Below, piece by piece: positions 1 through 8,364 of a stretch of 64,000 nt of DNA. The translations under genes were made by a program, and so were the position numbers. This DNA is from Oscillospiraceae bacterium (GTDB taxonomy: Bacteria; Bacillota; Clostridia; Oscillospirales; JAAYXM01), in contig SVMJ01000004.1 in the NCBI GenBank assembly GCA_015067485.1, positions 62,001 to 126,000 on the forward strand, given 5' to 3'. The notes under the pieces are model-generated. The model worked only from the letters and a program-made list of their open reading frames with translations. It had not been told where the DNA came from and ran no database searches. The first letter of the stretch is position 1. Every line of letters begins with the position of its first letter.

Positions 1-1003
1 AATTACGCCCGGAAACCGCAAAATCGCGTTCCACCATCTTGTCTTTCGCAAATTTCAAAAGTTCTTCGAGCGAGATCAACTCCCCGTACAAACTCTCAAA
101 ATTGAGTTCGTCTTCCGCAGAAACGCCTAAGAGTTCTTCCGCGATCGGATTGATGTGAACCAGCGCCCCATCGCCCGAAAACGCGGTTACGCCATCCGCC
201 ATGTAAAGGAACAGGGTTTCCAGCTTGTTGCGTTCACCGTTGACCGTTTCAAGTGTCTGCTGCAGAGTTTCCGCCATGTTATTGAATGTCTCGGTGAGAA
301 CACCGATCTCGTCGTTGGAATATGCTTCCGGGCGGTTTTCAAAATCACCCTTGGAAAGCCGTTTCGCACTCTTGGTGAGCGTTTCGATGGGCATGGTGAT
401 TTGCTTGGAAAGCAGGAGACTCAGTAAAATCGAGATTGCAAGCCCGACCAGGAGCGACTGCAAAATGATGAAGAACATCTGATCGCTCAGCGCTTGCATC
501 TGCTGTTTTGTATCACGGATGTAGACGATGTAGCGCACTTCATTCTCGTCCATAACGGGAACTGCACGGTCCCAATACGGTTGCGACAAGCGTGTCTCCT
601 GCCCGATGCGTCCGTTGATCGCCGCGATGATGGCAGGGGTCGCCACAATGCTTGCTTCATCTTCCGAACCTGTGATCACCGCACCCGTCTTACCGCTCAG
701 TATGTAGTAATTACGGTTACTGTTGATTCCAAGGGACGTAGAAAAAGCACCCACAGCGTCTTTGAGACGGGTTGCTCCATCTTCTGCTTTGGCTTCGTTT
801 TGCAGCATGTGGTACATACTGTCGGTGAACACCGCATTCATCTGCCTGGTAAACTCGTCATAGTAGAACGACGAGACACGGCCGAGCAGGAACGTGCCCA
901 CGATCGCCATGACCAAAAGGTTTAACACCATCAAAACCAGAATCAGTTTCATTTGCAGGCTGCGGAAAAATCCGCCCCATTTTTTCGTCATCTTCCCGCT
1001 CAT
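1..1003 (-). CDS. Sensor histidine kinase, WalK-like, N-terminal part only
   Basis: The first 334 residues are visible; the kinase core lies beyond the window start. I read a transmembrane helix at about residues 17-40, an extracytoplasmic domain, a second helix at about 178-200, a HAMP linker (motif around PIETLTKSAKRL) and the start of a PAS domain (YMADGVTAF). This membrane-sensor/HAMP/PAS order is that of WalK-type kinases, which phosphorylate an OmpR-family partner and control wall metabolism. The ATG overlaps the stop of the response regulator upstream (ATGA), so the two are translationally coupled. The family is sure from layout and partner; WalK rather than PhoR-type is inference. Confidence 0.85.
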   Translation of the reverse strand, partial: MSGKMTKKWGGFFRSLQMKLILVLMVLNLLVMAIVGTFLLGRVSSFYYDEFTRQMNAVFTDSMYHMLQNEAKAEDGATRLKDAVGAFSTSLGINSNRNYYILSGKTGAVITGSEDEASIVATPAIIAAINGRIGQETRLSQPYWDRAVPVMDENEVRYIVYIRDTKQQMQALSDQMFFIILQSLLVGLAISILLSLLLSKQITMPIETLTKSAKRLSKGDFENRPEAYSNDEIGVLTETFNNMAETLQQTLETVNGERNKLETLFLYMADGVTAFSGDGALVHINPIAEELLGVSAEDELNFESLYGELISLEELLKFAKDKMVERDFAVSGRN

Positions 1004-1701
1004 ACTGTCTGGAACAGATATCCCGCACCGCGACGGGTCAGGATATACTCAGGCTCTGCCGGGTTGTTTTCGATCTTTTCGCGAAGACGTCGCACGGTTA
1101 CGTCGACCGTACGCAGATCGCCGTAAAATTCAAAATTCCATACCTTTTCCATCAGTTCCTCACGGGAGAACACTTTATTTGGCTGGGTGGCAAGGAATTT
1201 GATGAGTTCAAACTCACGTGGGGTGAGATCGACCGGTTTCTTGTTCTTGGTAACACCCATGCTGTTGGTGTTGATGACAAGATCCCCAAAGCGGAGCACG
1301 CCCTCCTCTTGACTCGCGGTTTCGGTGTTGTCGTCGAGTACTCTGCGACGGATATTCGCCTTGATGCGTGCGAGAAGTTCGCGTCTGGAAAACGGCTTGG
1401 TCACATAGTCATCCGCACCGAGTTCCAGTCCCAACACCTTGTCCACTTCTTCTTCGCGTGCGGTGAGCATGATGATGGGCGTGTTCATGCGACTGCGGAC
1501 GTATTTGCACACTTCAAAGCCGTCCATCTTCGGAAGCATGACATCGAGCAAAATCAAATCGGGATTTTGCTCCTTGGCAAGGCGGACACCGTCTTCCCCG
1601 TCCAATGCGGAGATGACCCGATACCCTTCCTTTTCCAAGTTAAAGGTCAAAATCTCAACGATGGCCACTTCGTCTTCGATGATCAAAATTGTCTTATCCA
1701 T
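1000..1701 (-). CDS. walR: OmpR-family response regulator, WalR-like
   Basis: 233 residues, full length for the family. The receiver domain has the acidic pair near residues 10-11, the phosphoacceptor Asp53 in LLDVMLP and the conserved Lys102 in VTKPFS. The C-terminal winged-helix DNA-binding domain carries LTPREFELIKFL and ends in the usual YILTRRGAGYLF segment. It would be phosphorylated by the kinase encoded immediately downstream. A strong AAGGAGG ribosome site sits inside the 3' end of the upstream Nudix gene, with which it overlaps by 8 bp. The overall sequence recalls WalR/YycF of Bacillus from memory. The wal accessory genes (yycH, yycI, yycJ) are not in view, so the name is probable, not proven. 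Confidence 0.85.
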   Translation of the reverse strand: MDKTILIIEDEVAIVEILTFNLEKEGYRVISALDGEDGVRLAKEQNPDLILLDVMLPKMDGFEVCKYVRSRMNTPIIMLTAREEEVDKVLGLELGADDYVTKPFSRRELLARIKANIRRRVLDDNTETASQEEGVLRFGDLVINTNSMGVTKNKKPVDLTPREFELIKFLATQPNKVFSREELMEKVWNFEFYGDLRTVDVTVRRLREKIENNPAEPEYILTRRGAGYLFQTV

Positions 1702-2236
1702 GATGCTCCTCCTTCAACAAACGCGCGGTCTTAAGCGCACTCACCACGGTCTTCGCGTCGTGAATCTCATCACTCATGATGCGTTGCAGTAACGTTTCAA
1801 GCGGCATTTGCACAAGATTCAAGAATTCATCTTCATCGGGCGACGCTTCCCCACGGGTCAGTCCGCGTGCCAGATACAGATACAACTTTTCATCCACATA
1901 ACCGGGGGTGGGATAAATACATCCGAGCGGGATCATCTCGCGTGCGGTACAACCCGTCTCTTCTTTCAGCTCACGAATTCCACACACCAGCGGCTCTTCT
2001 CCACGCTCCAGCTTCCCTGCCGGAATCTCAAGCAGTTCACACCCGTAAGGATAACGGAACTGCTCGACCAAAAGTACCTGCCCGTCATCGGTGAGCGGCA
2101 GGATCCCCACACCGCCCGGGTGCATGCAAAATTCACGCTCGCTTTTGTGTCCGTTTTCCAATTCGACTTGGTCGCGGCGCACATGGAGTAGTTTCCCCGC
2201 AAACACGGTTTCTTGCTGTAGTGTTTTCTCTTTCAT
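1694..2236 (-). CDS. Nudix hydrolase, ADP-ribose pyrophosphatase type
   Basis: 180 residues. The Nudix box is complete at residues 74-96 (G74, E80, then REL and the metal-binding EE92-93, TG), preceded by a YPYGCELLEIPAG segment typical of ADP-ribose pyrophosphatases (NudF/YqkG-like). It would hydrolyse ADP-ribose or a related nucleotide sugar in the cytoplasm. I start it at the ATG at 2236 because AAGGAG lies 8-9 nt upstream; a longer reading to 2302 would run into the esterase gene and has no ribosome site. It sits 2 bp after the esterase stop and overlaps the response-regulator start, so it belongs to the same transcript. Confidence 0.9.
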   Translation of the reverse strand: MKEKTLQQETVFAGKLLHVRRDQVELENGHKSEREFCMHPGGVGILPLTDDGQVLLVEQFRYPYGCELLEIPAGKLERGEEPLVCGIRELKEETGCTAREMIPLGCIYPTPGYVDEKLYLYLARGLTRGEASPDEDEFLNLVQMPLETLLQRIMSDEIHDAKTVVSALKTARLLKEEHHG

Positions 2237-2238
2237 AC

Positions 2239-2976
2239 TTATTTCTCCTTTGCGAGCATCCACGAAATATACTGTTTGATCTGCTCGCGCCATAAAACCC
2301 ATTCATGCTCTCCCGGGCACTCGCTGTATTCCACCGGGAGATGCAGTTTCTGTGCCTTTTGCAAAAATCTGCGGTTATACTCGTACACAAAATCTTCTGT
2401 CCCGCAGAACTGATACATCTGCGGTGGATTTTGTACGGTTTCAATCAGCGTTAACAAGTCAGCATTTGACCCCGGGATGGTTTCAAAATCCGAAAACACG
2501 GTGCGGCACTCGGTGATCGGTTCCTCATACTCGCACAAACAGGAATACAGATCCAAACACCCCGAGAAACTCCCCGCGGTGCAAAACCGATCCGGATTTC
2601 TCAGCGCAATCATAAAAGCGCCGTATCCGCCCATGGAAACCCCTGCAATATGTGTCCGCTTTGGATCATTTTCCACCCCGAACATCCGCTTTGCAAGCGC
2701 CGGAATCTCTTCTGCAATATGGTCATAGTAACGCGGACCAGTCTCCATATTATGATAGAAACTCTTTTCCGCCTCCGGCATGATGACCGCAATGTTGTAC
2801 TCGCGTGCCAAGTTCTCGATTTCCGAGTTGTTACACCATGTCAGATAATTGTCTCCATGTCCGTGAAGCAGGTATAATACCGAGCAGTCGCTTGCCCCGC
2901 GTTCGGGAAGCAGAACATTCATCCCGCTCTTCTTACCCAGCACTTCGGACTCGAAAATACACTGCATGATCGCCAT
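2239..2976 (-). CDS. Alpha/beta-hydrolase esterase (esterase D / tributyrin esterase family)
   Basis: 245 residues. The oxyanion-region HGHGD (38-42), the nucleophile elbow GVSMG with Ser114, and a C-terminal His224 in GEHEW fit the putative-esterase branch that includes tributyrin esterase and S-formylglutathione hydrolase. No signal peptide is seen, so it is cytoplasmic. The natural substrate cannot be read from sequence; short acyl esters or acetylated sugars are known for the family. The start at 2976 follows GGAGAAG and lies 1 bp past the cinA stop; a longer frame to 3045 would overlap cinA. Confidence 0.85.
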   Translation of the reverse strand: MAIMQCIFESEVLGKKSGMNVLLPERGASDCSVLYLLHGHGDNYLTWCNNSEIENLAREYNIAVIMPEAEKSFYHNMETGPRYYDHIAEEIPALAKRMFGVENDPKRTHIAGVSMGGYGAFMIALRNPDRFCTAGSFSGCLDLYSCLCEYEEPITECRTVFSDFETIPGSNADLLTLIETVQNPPQMYQFCGTEDFVYEYNRRFLQKAQKLHLPVEYSECPGEHEWVLWREQIKQYISWMLAKEK

Positions 2977-2977
2977 A

Positions 2978-4216
2978 TTACTTCTCCAAAATTCTCCGCA
3001 CCTGATCGAGTGCGGTGAGTGCCGACATATTGCGGACCGTCCCACGGTCGCGCTGATGCAACACTTTTTTTACACGGGTTTCCACCCCATCACTCACCGC
3101 GATATACACGGTTCCGACCGGTTTTTCTTCGCTTCCGCCACCGGGACCCGCGATCCCCGTGATGCCGACGCCGATATCCGCGCCGAGCGCTTTTCGCACG
3201 CCTTCCGCCATCGCCGCGGCACATTCTTCGCTCACCGCTCCGTGTTTTTCCAGCAGTTCGTGCGGAACGTAGAGCAGTTTTTCTTTGATTTCGTTTTGGT
3301 ATGCACAGATCCCACCAAGAAACGCATCGGATGCCCCGGGCAAATCGGTCAGCATTTTAGAGAGCAGACCGCCTGTGCAGGATTCCGCAGTCGCAATGGT
3401 TTTCCCTTGTTTTTTCAAGGTTTCAAGCACCACGAATGCCAACGACGGAACATCCGTTCCGTAGATGCAGTCGCCCAAAATCTCATAGACCTGATCGATG
3501 ACCGGGCGGGTCAGCGCATCTGCTGCGCTCTCATCTCCCGCACGCCCAGTTACACGAAGAAGTGTCTCCCCTTCTTTTGCATACGGTGCGAGTGTGGGAT
3601 TTGTCATCTTCTCCGCGATGTGGCGAATCTTATCTTCCACAGAAGACTCGCCCATCCCGAAAATCTTGATTTCATGCGATACCAGGCACGCATCCGAAAG
3701 TTTTTTCAGATACGGCATCGCACGCTCACGCATCATGGGTACGCATTCACGCGGCGGACCGGGGAGCATCAGAACATGGGTGTTTTCTGCGAAGAATGCA
3801 CAACCGGGCGCAGTCCCCCAATCGTTTTCCAGCACAGTGCAGTCTTCGGGCAGGTATGCCTGTTGCTCGTTGTTTTTGGTCATCGTGCGACCGAGTTTTT
3901 CAAAATATCCTTTGATTTTTTGAAGTTCCCGTTCGTTTAACACGAGTTTTTTACCAAAGCACTCAGCCAAAGTTTGCTTGGTGAGATCATCAAACGTGGG
4001 GCCGAGTCCTCCCGTTGTGATGATGATATCCGCGCGGTCTTTTGCAATTTCAACCGCGGCACGCAGACGCTCAGGGTTATCCCCAACCACCGTGTTGTAA
4101 TAGACATTGATGCCAAGCTCAGAGAGCGCACGAGCAACCGTTTGTGCATCGGTATTTACAATATCGCCGAGCAAGATCTCGGTACCGACCGCAATAATTT
4201 CAGCGCAATAATTCAA
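2978..4216 (-). CDS. cinA: CinA family protein, TTG start
   Basis: 412 residues, normal length. The N-terminal MoaB/MogA-like domain opens with AEIIAVGTEILLGD and continues to about residue 170. The C-terminal CinA domain (from about 250, TAESCTGGLLSKML) is the NMN-deamidase-type module. In Firmicutes the gene is linked to competence and damage response and to pyridine-nucleotide salvage. The start codon is TTG at 4216; there is no in-frame ATG that keeps the conserved N-terminus, and an AAGGG site lies about 10 nt upstream. It follows thiI by 14 bp in the same operon. Confidence 0.92.
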   Translation of the reverse strand: MNYCAEIIAVGTEILLGDIVNTDAQTVARALSELGINVYYNTVVGDNPERLRAAVEIAKDRADIIITTGGLGPTFDDLTKQTLAECFGKKLVLNERELQKIKGYFEKLGRTMTKNNEQQAYLPEDCTVLENDWGTAPGCAFFAENTHVLMLPGPPRECVPMMRERAMPYLKKLSDACLVSHEIKIFGMGESSVEDKIRHIAEKMTNPTLAPYAKEGETLLRVTGRAGDESAADALTRPVIDQVYEILGDCIYGTDVPSLAFVVLETLKKQGKTIATAESCTGGLLSKMLTDLPGASDAFLGGICAYQNEIKEKLLYVPHELLEKHGAVSEECAAAMAEGVRKALGADIGVGITGIAGPGGGSEEKPVGTVYIAVSDGVETRVKKVLHQRDRGTVRNMSALTALDQVRRILEK

Positions 4217-4230
4217 AACAGTTCATCCCT

Positions 4231-5400
4231 TTATTCCAACGTAATGACTTCGATCTGTGCGACCGCTTCCTCCACCAATTCTTCCACGGGGAGTTTTGCT
4301 TCTTCCGCTTCCACATCGTACTTGCGCGGTTTGGTCTTGGGGTGCTTGGGCGTGAAGACCGTGCAACAGTCTTCATACGGCAAAATGGAGATTTCAAACG
4401 TATCGATTTTTCGTGCAATGCGAACGATTTCTTCCTTGTCCATCCCGACCACCGGGCGCAAAACAGGCAGTTCGCATACCGCACCGGTAACCCCCATCGC
4501 TTCCATGGTCTGACTTGCCACCTGCCCCAGGCTTTCGCCCGTGATCAGCGCACGGCAGTCGTACTCGCGCGCCACCCGCTCGGAAATTCGCATCATGAAA
4601 CGGCGCATGATGAGCGTGAACATATCCTCGCGGCAATGCGCACGAATTTCTTCCTGAATCTTGGTAAACGGCACCATGGAAACACGCAGTCTACCGTTGT
4701 AACGGGTGAGTTTTTCACCCAGTTCCAACACTTTTTTCTTCGCACGCTCGGACGTGTACGGGTATGAGAAGAAGTGAATGCCGTGGAGCGACACACCGCG
4801 TTTTGCAATCATGTACCCTGCGACAGGACTGTCGATGCCGCCCGAAAGCAAGAGCGCCGCACGTCCATTAATACCGACCGGCATCCCGCCCGCACCGGGC
4901 AGGGGGTTTGCGTGGACATACGCCATGCGGTCGCGCACTTCGACTTTGACACACAGTTCGGGATTTTCCACATCCACCTTGAGATGCGGGAACCGGTCGT
5001 GCAGCGCGCCGCCGATTTCCATCGCAATCTCAGGCGATTTTTTCGGGAAGGTTTTATCCGCGCGCTTCGCATCCACCTTGAATGTTCTCGCGGTTTCCAA
5101 ACGGTCAGCGAGAAACTCCAACGCGGTATCTAAAATGACATCCATATCCTTTTCGCATTCTGCCGCACGGCAAATGCTCACGATGCCGAACACACGGCTG
5201 ACCGCATCCACCGCGGCATCCATATCCACCGACTCATCTTTCGGTTCTACGTAAATGGTGGACTGCAAGCAGTAAATGTCAAACTCACCCACCGCGCGCA
5301 AACGCCAGGTCAGATTCTTCACAAGGCGTTGTTCAAACATCCCACGGTTTAAGCCCTTGAGTACAATTTCCCCAAGTTTCAGCAGTAATATTTCACGCAT
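4231..5400 (-). CDS. thiI: tRNA 4-thiouridine sulfurtransferase ThiI
   Basis: 389 residues. It has an N-terminal ferredoxin-like and THUMP region (about 1-170) and a PP-loop ATPase domain with SGGIDS at 186-191. The C-terminal rhodanese domain of the enterobacterial protein is absent, as is usual in Firmicutes, so the persulfide must come directly from a cysteine desulfurase. That partner lies immediately upstream. The enzyme adenylates U8 of tRNA and inserts sulfur; a role in thiazole synthesis is not certain for the short form. A GGAG site precedes the ATG. Confidence 0.95.
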   Translation of the reverse strand: MREILLLKLGEIVLKGLNRGMFEQRLVKNLTWRLRAVGEFDIYCLQSTIYVEPKDESVDMDAAVDAVSRVFGIVSICRAAECEKDMDVILDTALEFLADRLETARTFKVDAKRADKTFPKKSPEIAMEIGGALHDRFPHLKVDVENPELCVKVEVRDRMAYVHANPLPGAGGMPVGINGRAALLLSGGIDSPVAGYMIAKRGVSLHGIHFFSYPYTSERAKKKVLELGEKLTRYNGRLRVSMVPFTKIQEEIRAHCREDMFTLIMRRFMMRISERVAREYDCRALITGESLGQVASQTMEAMGVTGAVCELPVLRPVVGMDKEEIVRIARKIDTFEISILPYEDCCTVFTPKHPKTKPRKYDVEAEEAKLPVEELVEEAVAQIEVITLE

Positions 5401-5412
5401 TTGAAAAAACTC

Positions 5413-6507
5413 CTATCTCACACCGAAGCGTGCGGCAATTACGTCGCACACACGGTCTATCTCATCATTTGTGGTCTCGCTCGAAAGACTGATGCGAATG
5501 GCAGAATCAATGAGTTTGCTCGAAACTCCCATCGCTTCCAACACATGACTGCGATGACCGCGGCTGCACGCAGAACCGGACGAAACATAAATCTCTTCTT
5601 CTTCCAGCAAACGCATCGCAACCTCACTCGGATATCCTTCGATCGCGACGGAAACAATGTGCGGAGCATCGGTTTTTGCCAAAATCTTGACGCCCGGAAT
5701 CTCGCTCAGTTTTTCACAAAGATATGCCTTGCAAGCGGACGTGTCTTCCATCTGCTCGGATGCAACTCCGAGCGCACAAATCCCCGGCGTCGCCTCGGTA
5801 CCCGAGCGCATCCCGTTTTCCTGACCACCGCCCAAAATGTACGGCGCGATTCTGACTCCTTTTCGGATAAACAACGCACCCACACCCTTCGGGGCATGGA
5901 TTTTATGTCCGCTCACGGTGAGCAGGTCCACATCCCATTTTTTGACGCTTACGGGCAGTTTGCAAAACGCCTGCACCGCATCGGTATGTACCAACGTCTG
6001 CGGATTTTTGCGATGCACGGCTTTTGCGATTTCTCCGATCGGAAGCACCGAGCCCACTTCGTTGTTCACCGTCATTACCGACACCAGAACCGTGTCTTCC
6101 CGCATAGCGGAAATCACTTGCTCTGCGGTGATCATCCCATTTTCATCGGGGTTTAACCGCGCAACTTCAAAACCGTCTTCTTCCAGACGGCGCATCGGCT
6201 CGAGGACCGATGCATGCTCGATCGCGGTCGTGATGATATGTTTGCCTTTTCGTCTGCGCGCTCTTGCCGCACCGAAGATCGCAAGGTTATTCCCTTCGCT
6301 ACCACCGGATGTGAACGTGATCTCACTCTTTTCGGCTCCCAGTCGCTTCGCAACTTGCGCTCGCGCGGTATTGATCGCTTCTTCTGCAAACAGTCCTAAT
6401 CGGTGGAGAGACGATGCGTTTCCAAACGTTTCCCGCATCATCTGATAAGCGGCATCTGCCGCGGCATCTGAAACCCGCGTGGTCGCGGCGTTATCCAAAT
6501 AAATCAT
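5413..6507 (-). CDS. Cysteine desulfurase, NifS/IscS-like
   Basis: 364 residues. The N-terminus IYLDNAATT, the PLP lysine Lys202 in SGHKIHAPKG and the catalytic Cys314 in SSGSACSRG are all present. It removes sulfur from L-cysteine as a protein-bound persulfide. Its place 12 bp before thiI points to a dedicated ThiI donor of the NifZ type. The start at 6507 has GGTGAGG upstream; an in-frame codon at 6549 has none. A TATAAT box on the minus strand (6539-6544) may be its -10, with no clear -35. Confidence 0.93.
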   Translation of the reverse strand: MIYLDNAATTRVSDAAADAAYQMMRETFGNASSLHRLGLFAEEAINTARAQVAKRLGAEKSEITFTSGGSEGNNLAIFGAARARRRKGKHIITTAIEHASVLEPMRRLEEDGFEVARLNPDENGMITAEQVISAMREDTVLVSVMTVNNEVGSVLPIGEIAKAVHRKNPQTLVHTDAVQAFCKLPVSVKKWDVDLLTVSGHKIHAPKGVGALFIRKGVRIAPYILGGGQENGMRSGTEATPGICALGVASEQMEDTSACKAYLCEKLSEIPGVKILAKTDAPHIVSVAIEGYPSEVAMRLLEEEEIYVSSGSACSRGHRSHVLEAMGVSSKLIDSAIRISLSSETTNDEIDRVCDVIAARFGVR

Positions 6508-6577
6508 GTCTACCTCACCATATATTTTCCTATTTTCTATTATAACCAATTTTTTTCTGTTTTTCTACCATTATACA

Positions 6578-6609
6578 AAAAAATCTCTCCTTTTCAGGAG
6601 AGATTTTTT
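6578..6609 (-). terminator. Intrinsic terminator of the ECF S-component gene
   Basis: An AATCTCTCCT / AGGAGAGATT stem with a short loop and T-runs on both strands, directly after the S-component stop. It separates that gene from the desulfurase operon. Confidence 0.85.
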
Positions 6610-6616
6610 CATCGAA

Positions 6617-7126
6617 TTATAACTGTGCAATTTTGTTTTTCTCGAATACTTTGATCAAAATGACACCCAAGATCAAACCCGCTGCGCCTTGCACGCCGTT
6701 AAACGGAATGTTCACAGCCGAAGTCGCAAATCCGTACAGGAAACCCTCGAACAAGAAGTATCCCAAAACCATTGCCGCTTCTGCGAGCAGACCGCTCATC
6801 AGTCTGGACGGAAGATTTCCCAATTTACCACGCATGAACTTGACCCCATACCAAGCAATCAGCGCCATAACGCCTTTGATGACAAATGTGATTGGAGCAT
6901 AGACCGCGTAGCCCAAGAAGAGATCTGCAATCGCGCTTCCGATTGCCGCCGCAAGAAATCCGTAGAGCGGAGAGAGCATCCAACCGGCAAGCAGGACGAT
7001 ACAATCGCCCAAATTGATGTACCCTTGACCACTGATCGGAGACGGAATCTTGATGACCATTGTCGCCACACAAGCGAGTGCCGCAAACATTGCCGCAATC
7101 ACCATTTTCTTTGTTTTCAGATTCAT
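6617..7126 (-). CDS. ECF transporter S component, possibly for vitamin B6
   Basis: 169 residues, about six hydrophobic helices, with the opening MVIAAMFAALACVATMVIK typical of S components of energy-coupling-factor vitamin transporters. These bind a vitamin and share an EcfA-EcfT module encoded elsewhere. The substrate is not written in the sequence, but the gene is divergent from a PdxR/MocR-type regulator, which in related genomes goes with pyridoxine transport (PdxU-type). Thiazole or hydroxymethylpyrimidine are alternatives. The start at 7126 follows AAGGAG; upstream in-frame Met codons lie in the promoter region. Confidence 0.75.
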   Translation of the reverse strand: MNLKTKKMVIAAMFAALACVATMVIKIPSPISGQGYINLGDCIVLLAGWMLSPLYGFLAAAIGSAIADLFLGYAVYAPITFVIKGVMALIAWYGVKFMRGKLGNLPSRLMSGLLAEAAMVLGYFLFEGFLYGFATSAVNIPFNGVQGAAGLILGVILIKVFEKNKIAQL

Positions 7127-7138
7127 CTTATAAACTCC

Positions 7139-7167
7139 TTTACAACTGGATGATGTCATTATATAAT
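7139..7167 (+). promoter_or_regulatory. Promoter of the MocR-type gene, overlapping a divergent -10
   Basis: TTTACA (7139-7144) and TATAAT (7162-7167) with 17 bp between. On the opposite strand a TATAAT (7158-7163) faces the S-component gene, so the two promoters overlap and could be controlled together. Confidence 0.65.
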
Positions 7168-7218
7168 AACACTTGGATATATTACCATTACCAAAAAAGG
7201 AGTTTTTTATATAACCAG

Positions 7219-8316
7219 ATGAAGTACACAATCGACAATGAACTCAAACAAAGTGCGTACATTCAACTCTACCGACAGTTGCGCGATGACATTGTAAACT
7301 GCGTCTATCAATACGGTGAAAAACTCCCATCCAAGCGACTTCTTGCGGATGAGACGGGAGTGAGCGTGATCACCGTGCAACACGCATACGACATTTTGTG
7401 CGACGAGGGTTATGCGGAATCCAAAGAACGAAGCGGATATTTCGTAACATTCCGTAAAGACGATTTCTTATCGGTTGCGGATTCCCGATCCCGTTTCCCG
7501 ATCCCACACGAGCCGCACGATGAAGATGCGTTCCCCTTTTCGGTGTTTGCCAAAACCATGCGCACCGTCATCTCAAACTACGGGGATCAGATCCTGGTCA
7601 AATCCCCCAACTTCGGCGTACTTGCTCTGCGGCAGGCAATCTCGGATTATCTCGCACGCAGTAAGGGCATCTTTGTTTCTGCAGATCAGATCGTGATCGG
7701 TTCGGGCGCCGAGTATCTGTACGGATTGATCGTGCAGTTTTTGGGACGAGACAAACTGTATGCGATTGAAGACCCGTCATATGAAAAAATACACGCGGTG
7801 TACCGCGCGCACGGGGTCGACTGTGATTTGTTAAAGCTCGGAAACGATGGGATTTTAAGTGTAGAACTAAGTCGCACGCGGGCGGAGGTTCTCCACATCA
7901 CCCCGTTTCGCAGTTTTCCAAGCGGTGTTACCGCAAGCGCATCCAAACGTGCTGAATACATCCGATGGGCGACCGAACATAACAGCATCATCATTGAAGA
8001 TGATTTTGATTCGGAATTTACGGTTTCCACAAAGTATGAAGACACGGTCTTTTCGCTCGAGCCCACACACAGCGTGATTTATGTGAACACCTTCACCCAA
8101 ACCATCGCTCCGTCCATGCGCATCGGGTATATGGTGTTACCCGATACGCTCATCACCCGTTTCACCGAGCAGTTGGGGTTTTATTCCTGCACCGTTCCCA
8201 CGTTTGAGCAATACGTGCTCGCAGAGTTCATCCGAAGCGGAAATTTCGAGCGCCACATCAACCGTGTGCGCCGTCGCCGTCGGATGCGCGCGAAACTCGG
8301 ACGTCCCATTCCTTGA
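7219..8316 (+). CDS. MocR/PdxR-type GntR regulator, degenerate and C-terminally truncated
   Basis: 365 residues; the family is usually about 460-490. Residues 1-75 are a GntR winged helix (AYIQLYRQLRDDIV, KLPSKRLLADETGVS). The rest is a fold-type I aminotransferase-like domain. Two defects stand out. The PLP lysine of the usual TFSKTLAP segment is Gln294 (TFTQTIAPSMRIGY), and the protein stops after RRRRMRAKL, losing roughly the last 90-100 residues. It may no longer sense pyridoxal phosphate, may bind another ligand, or may be decaying. The nearest ribosome-site match (AAGGAG) is about 16 nt from the ATG, unusually far. Its target is probably the divergent transporter gene. Confidence 0.8.
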   Translation: MKYTIDNELKQSAYIQLYRQLRDDIVNCVYQYGEKLPSKRLLADETGVSVITVQHAYDILCDEGYAESKERSGYFVTFRKDDFLSVADSRSRFPIPHEPHDEDAFPFSVFAKTMRTVISNYGDQILVKSPNFGVLALRQAISDYLARSKGIFVSADQIVIGSGAEYLYGLIVQFLGRDKLYAIEDPSYEKIHAVYRAHGVDCDLLKLGNDGILSVELSRTRAEVLHITPFRSFPSGVTASASKRAEYIRWATEHNSIIIEDDFDSEFTVSTKYEDTVFSLEPTHSVIYVNTFTQTIAPSMRIGYMVLPDTLITRFTEQLGFYSCTVPTFEQYVLAEFIRSGNFERHINRVRRRRRMRAKLGRPIP

Positions 8317-8341
8317 CAGGTGTTGCCGCACCCCTTATAAT
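8313..8341 (+). promoter_or_regulatory. Consensus promoter of uppP
   Basis: TTGACA (8313-8318) and TATAAT (8336-8341) with an exact 17-bp spacer. The -35 box overlaps the TGA stop (8314-8316) of the upstream regulator gene. Confidence 0.85.
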
Positions 8342-8364
8342 AAAACCCAAAGGAGTGATTTTTC

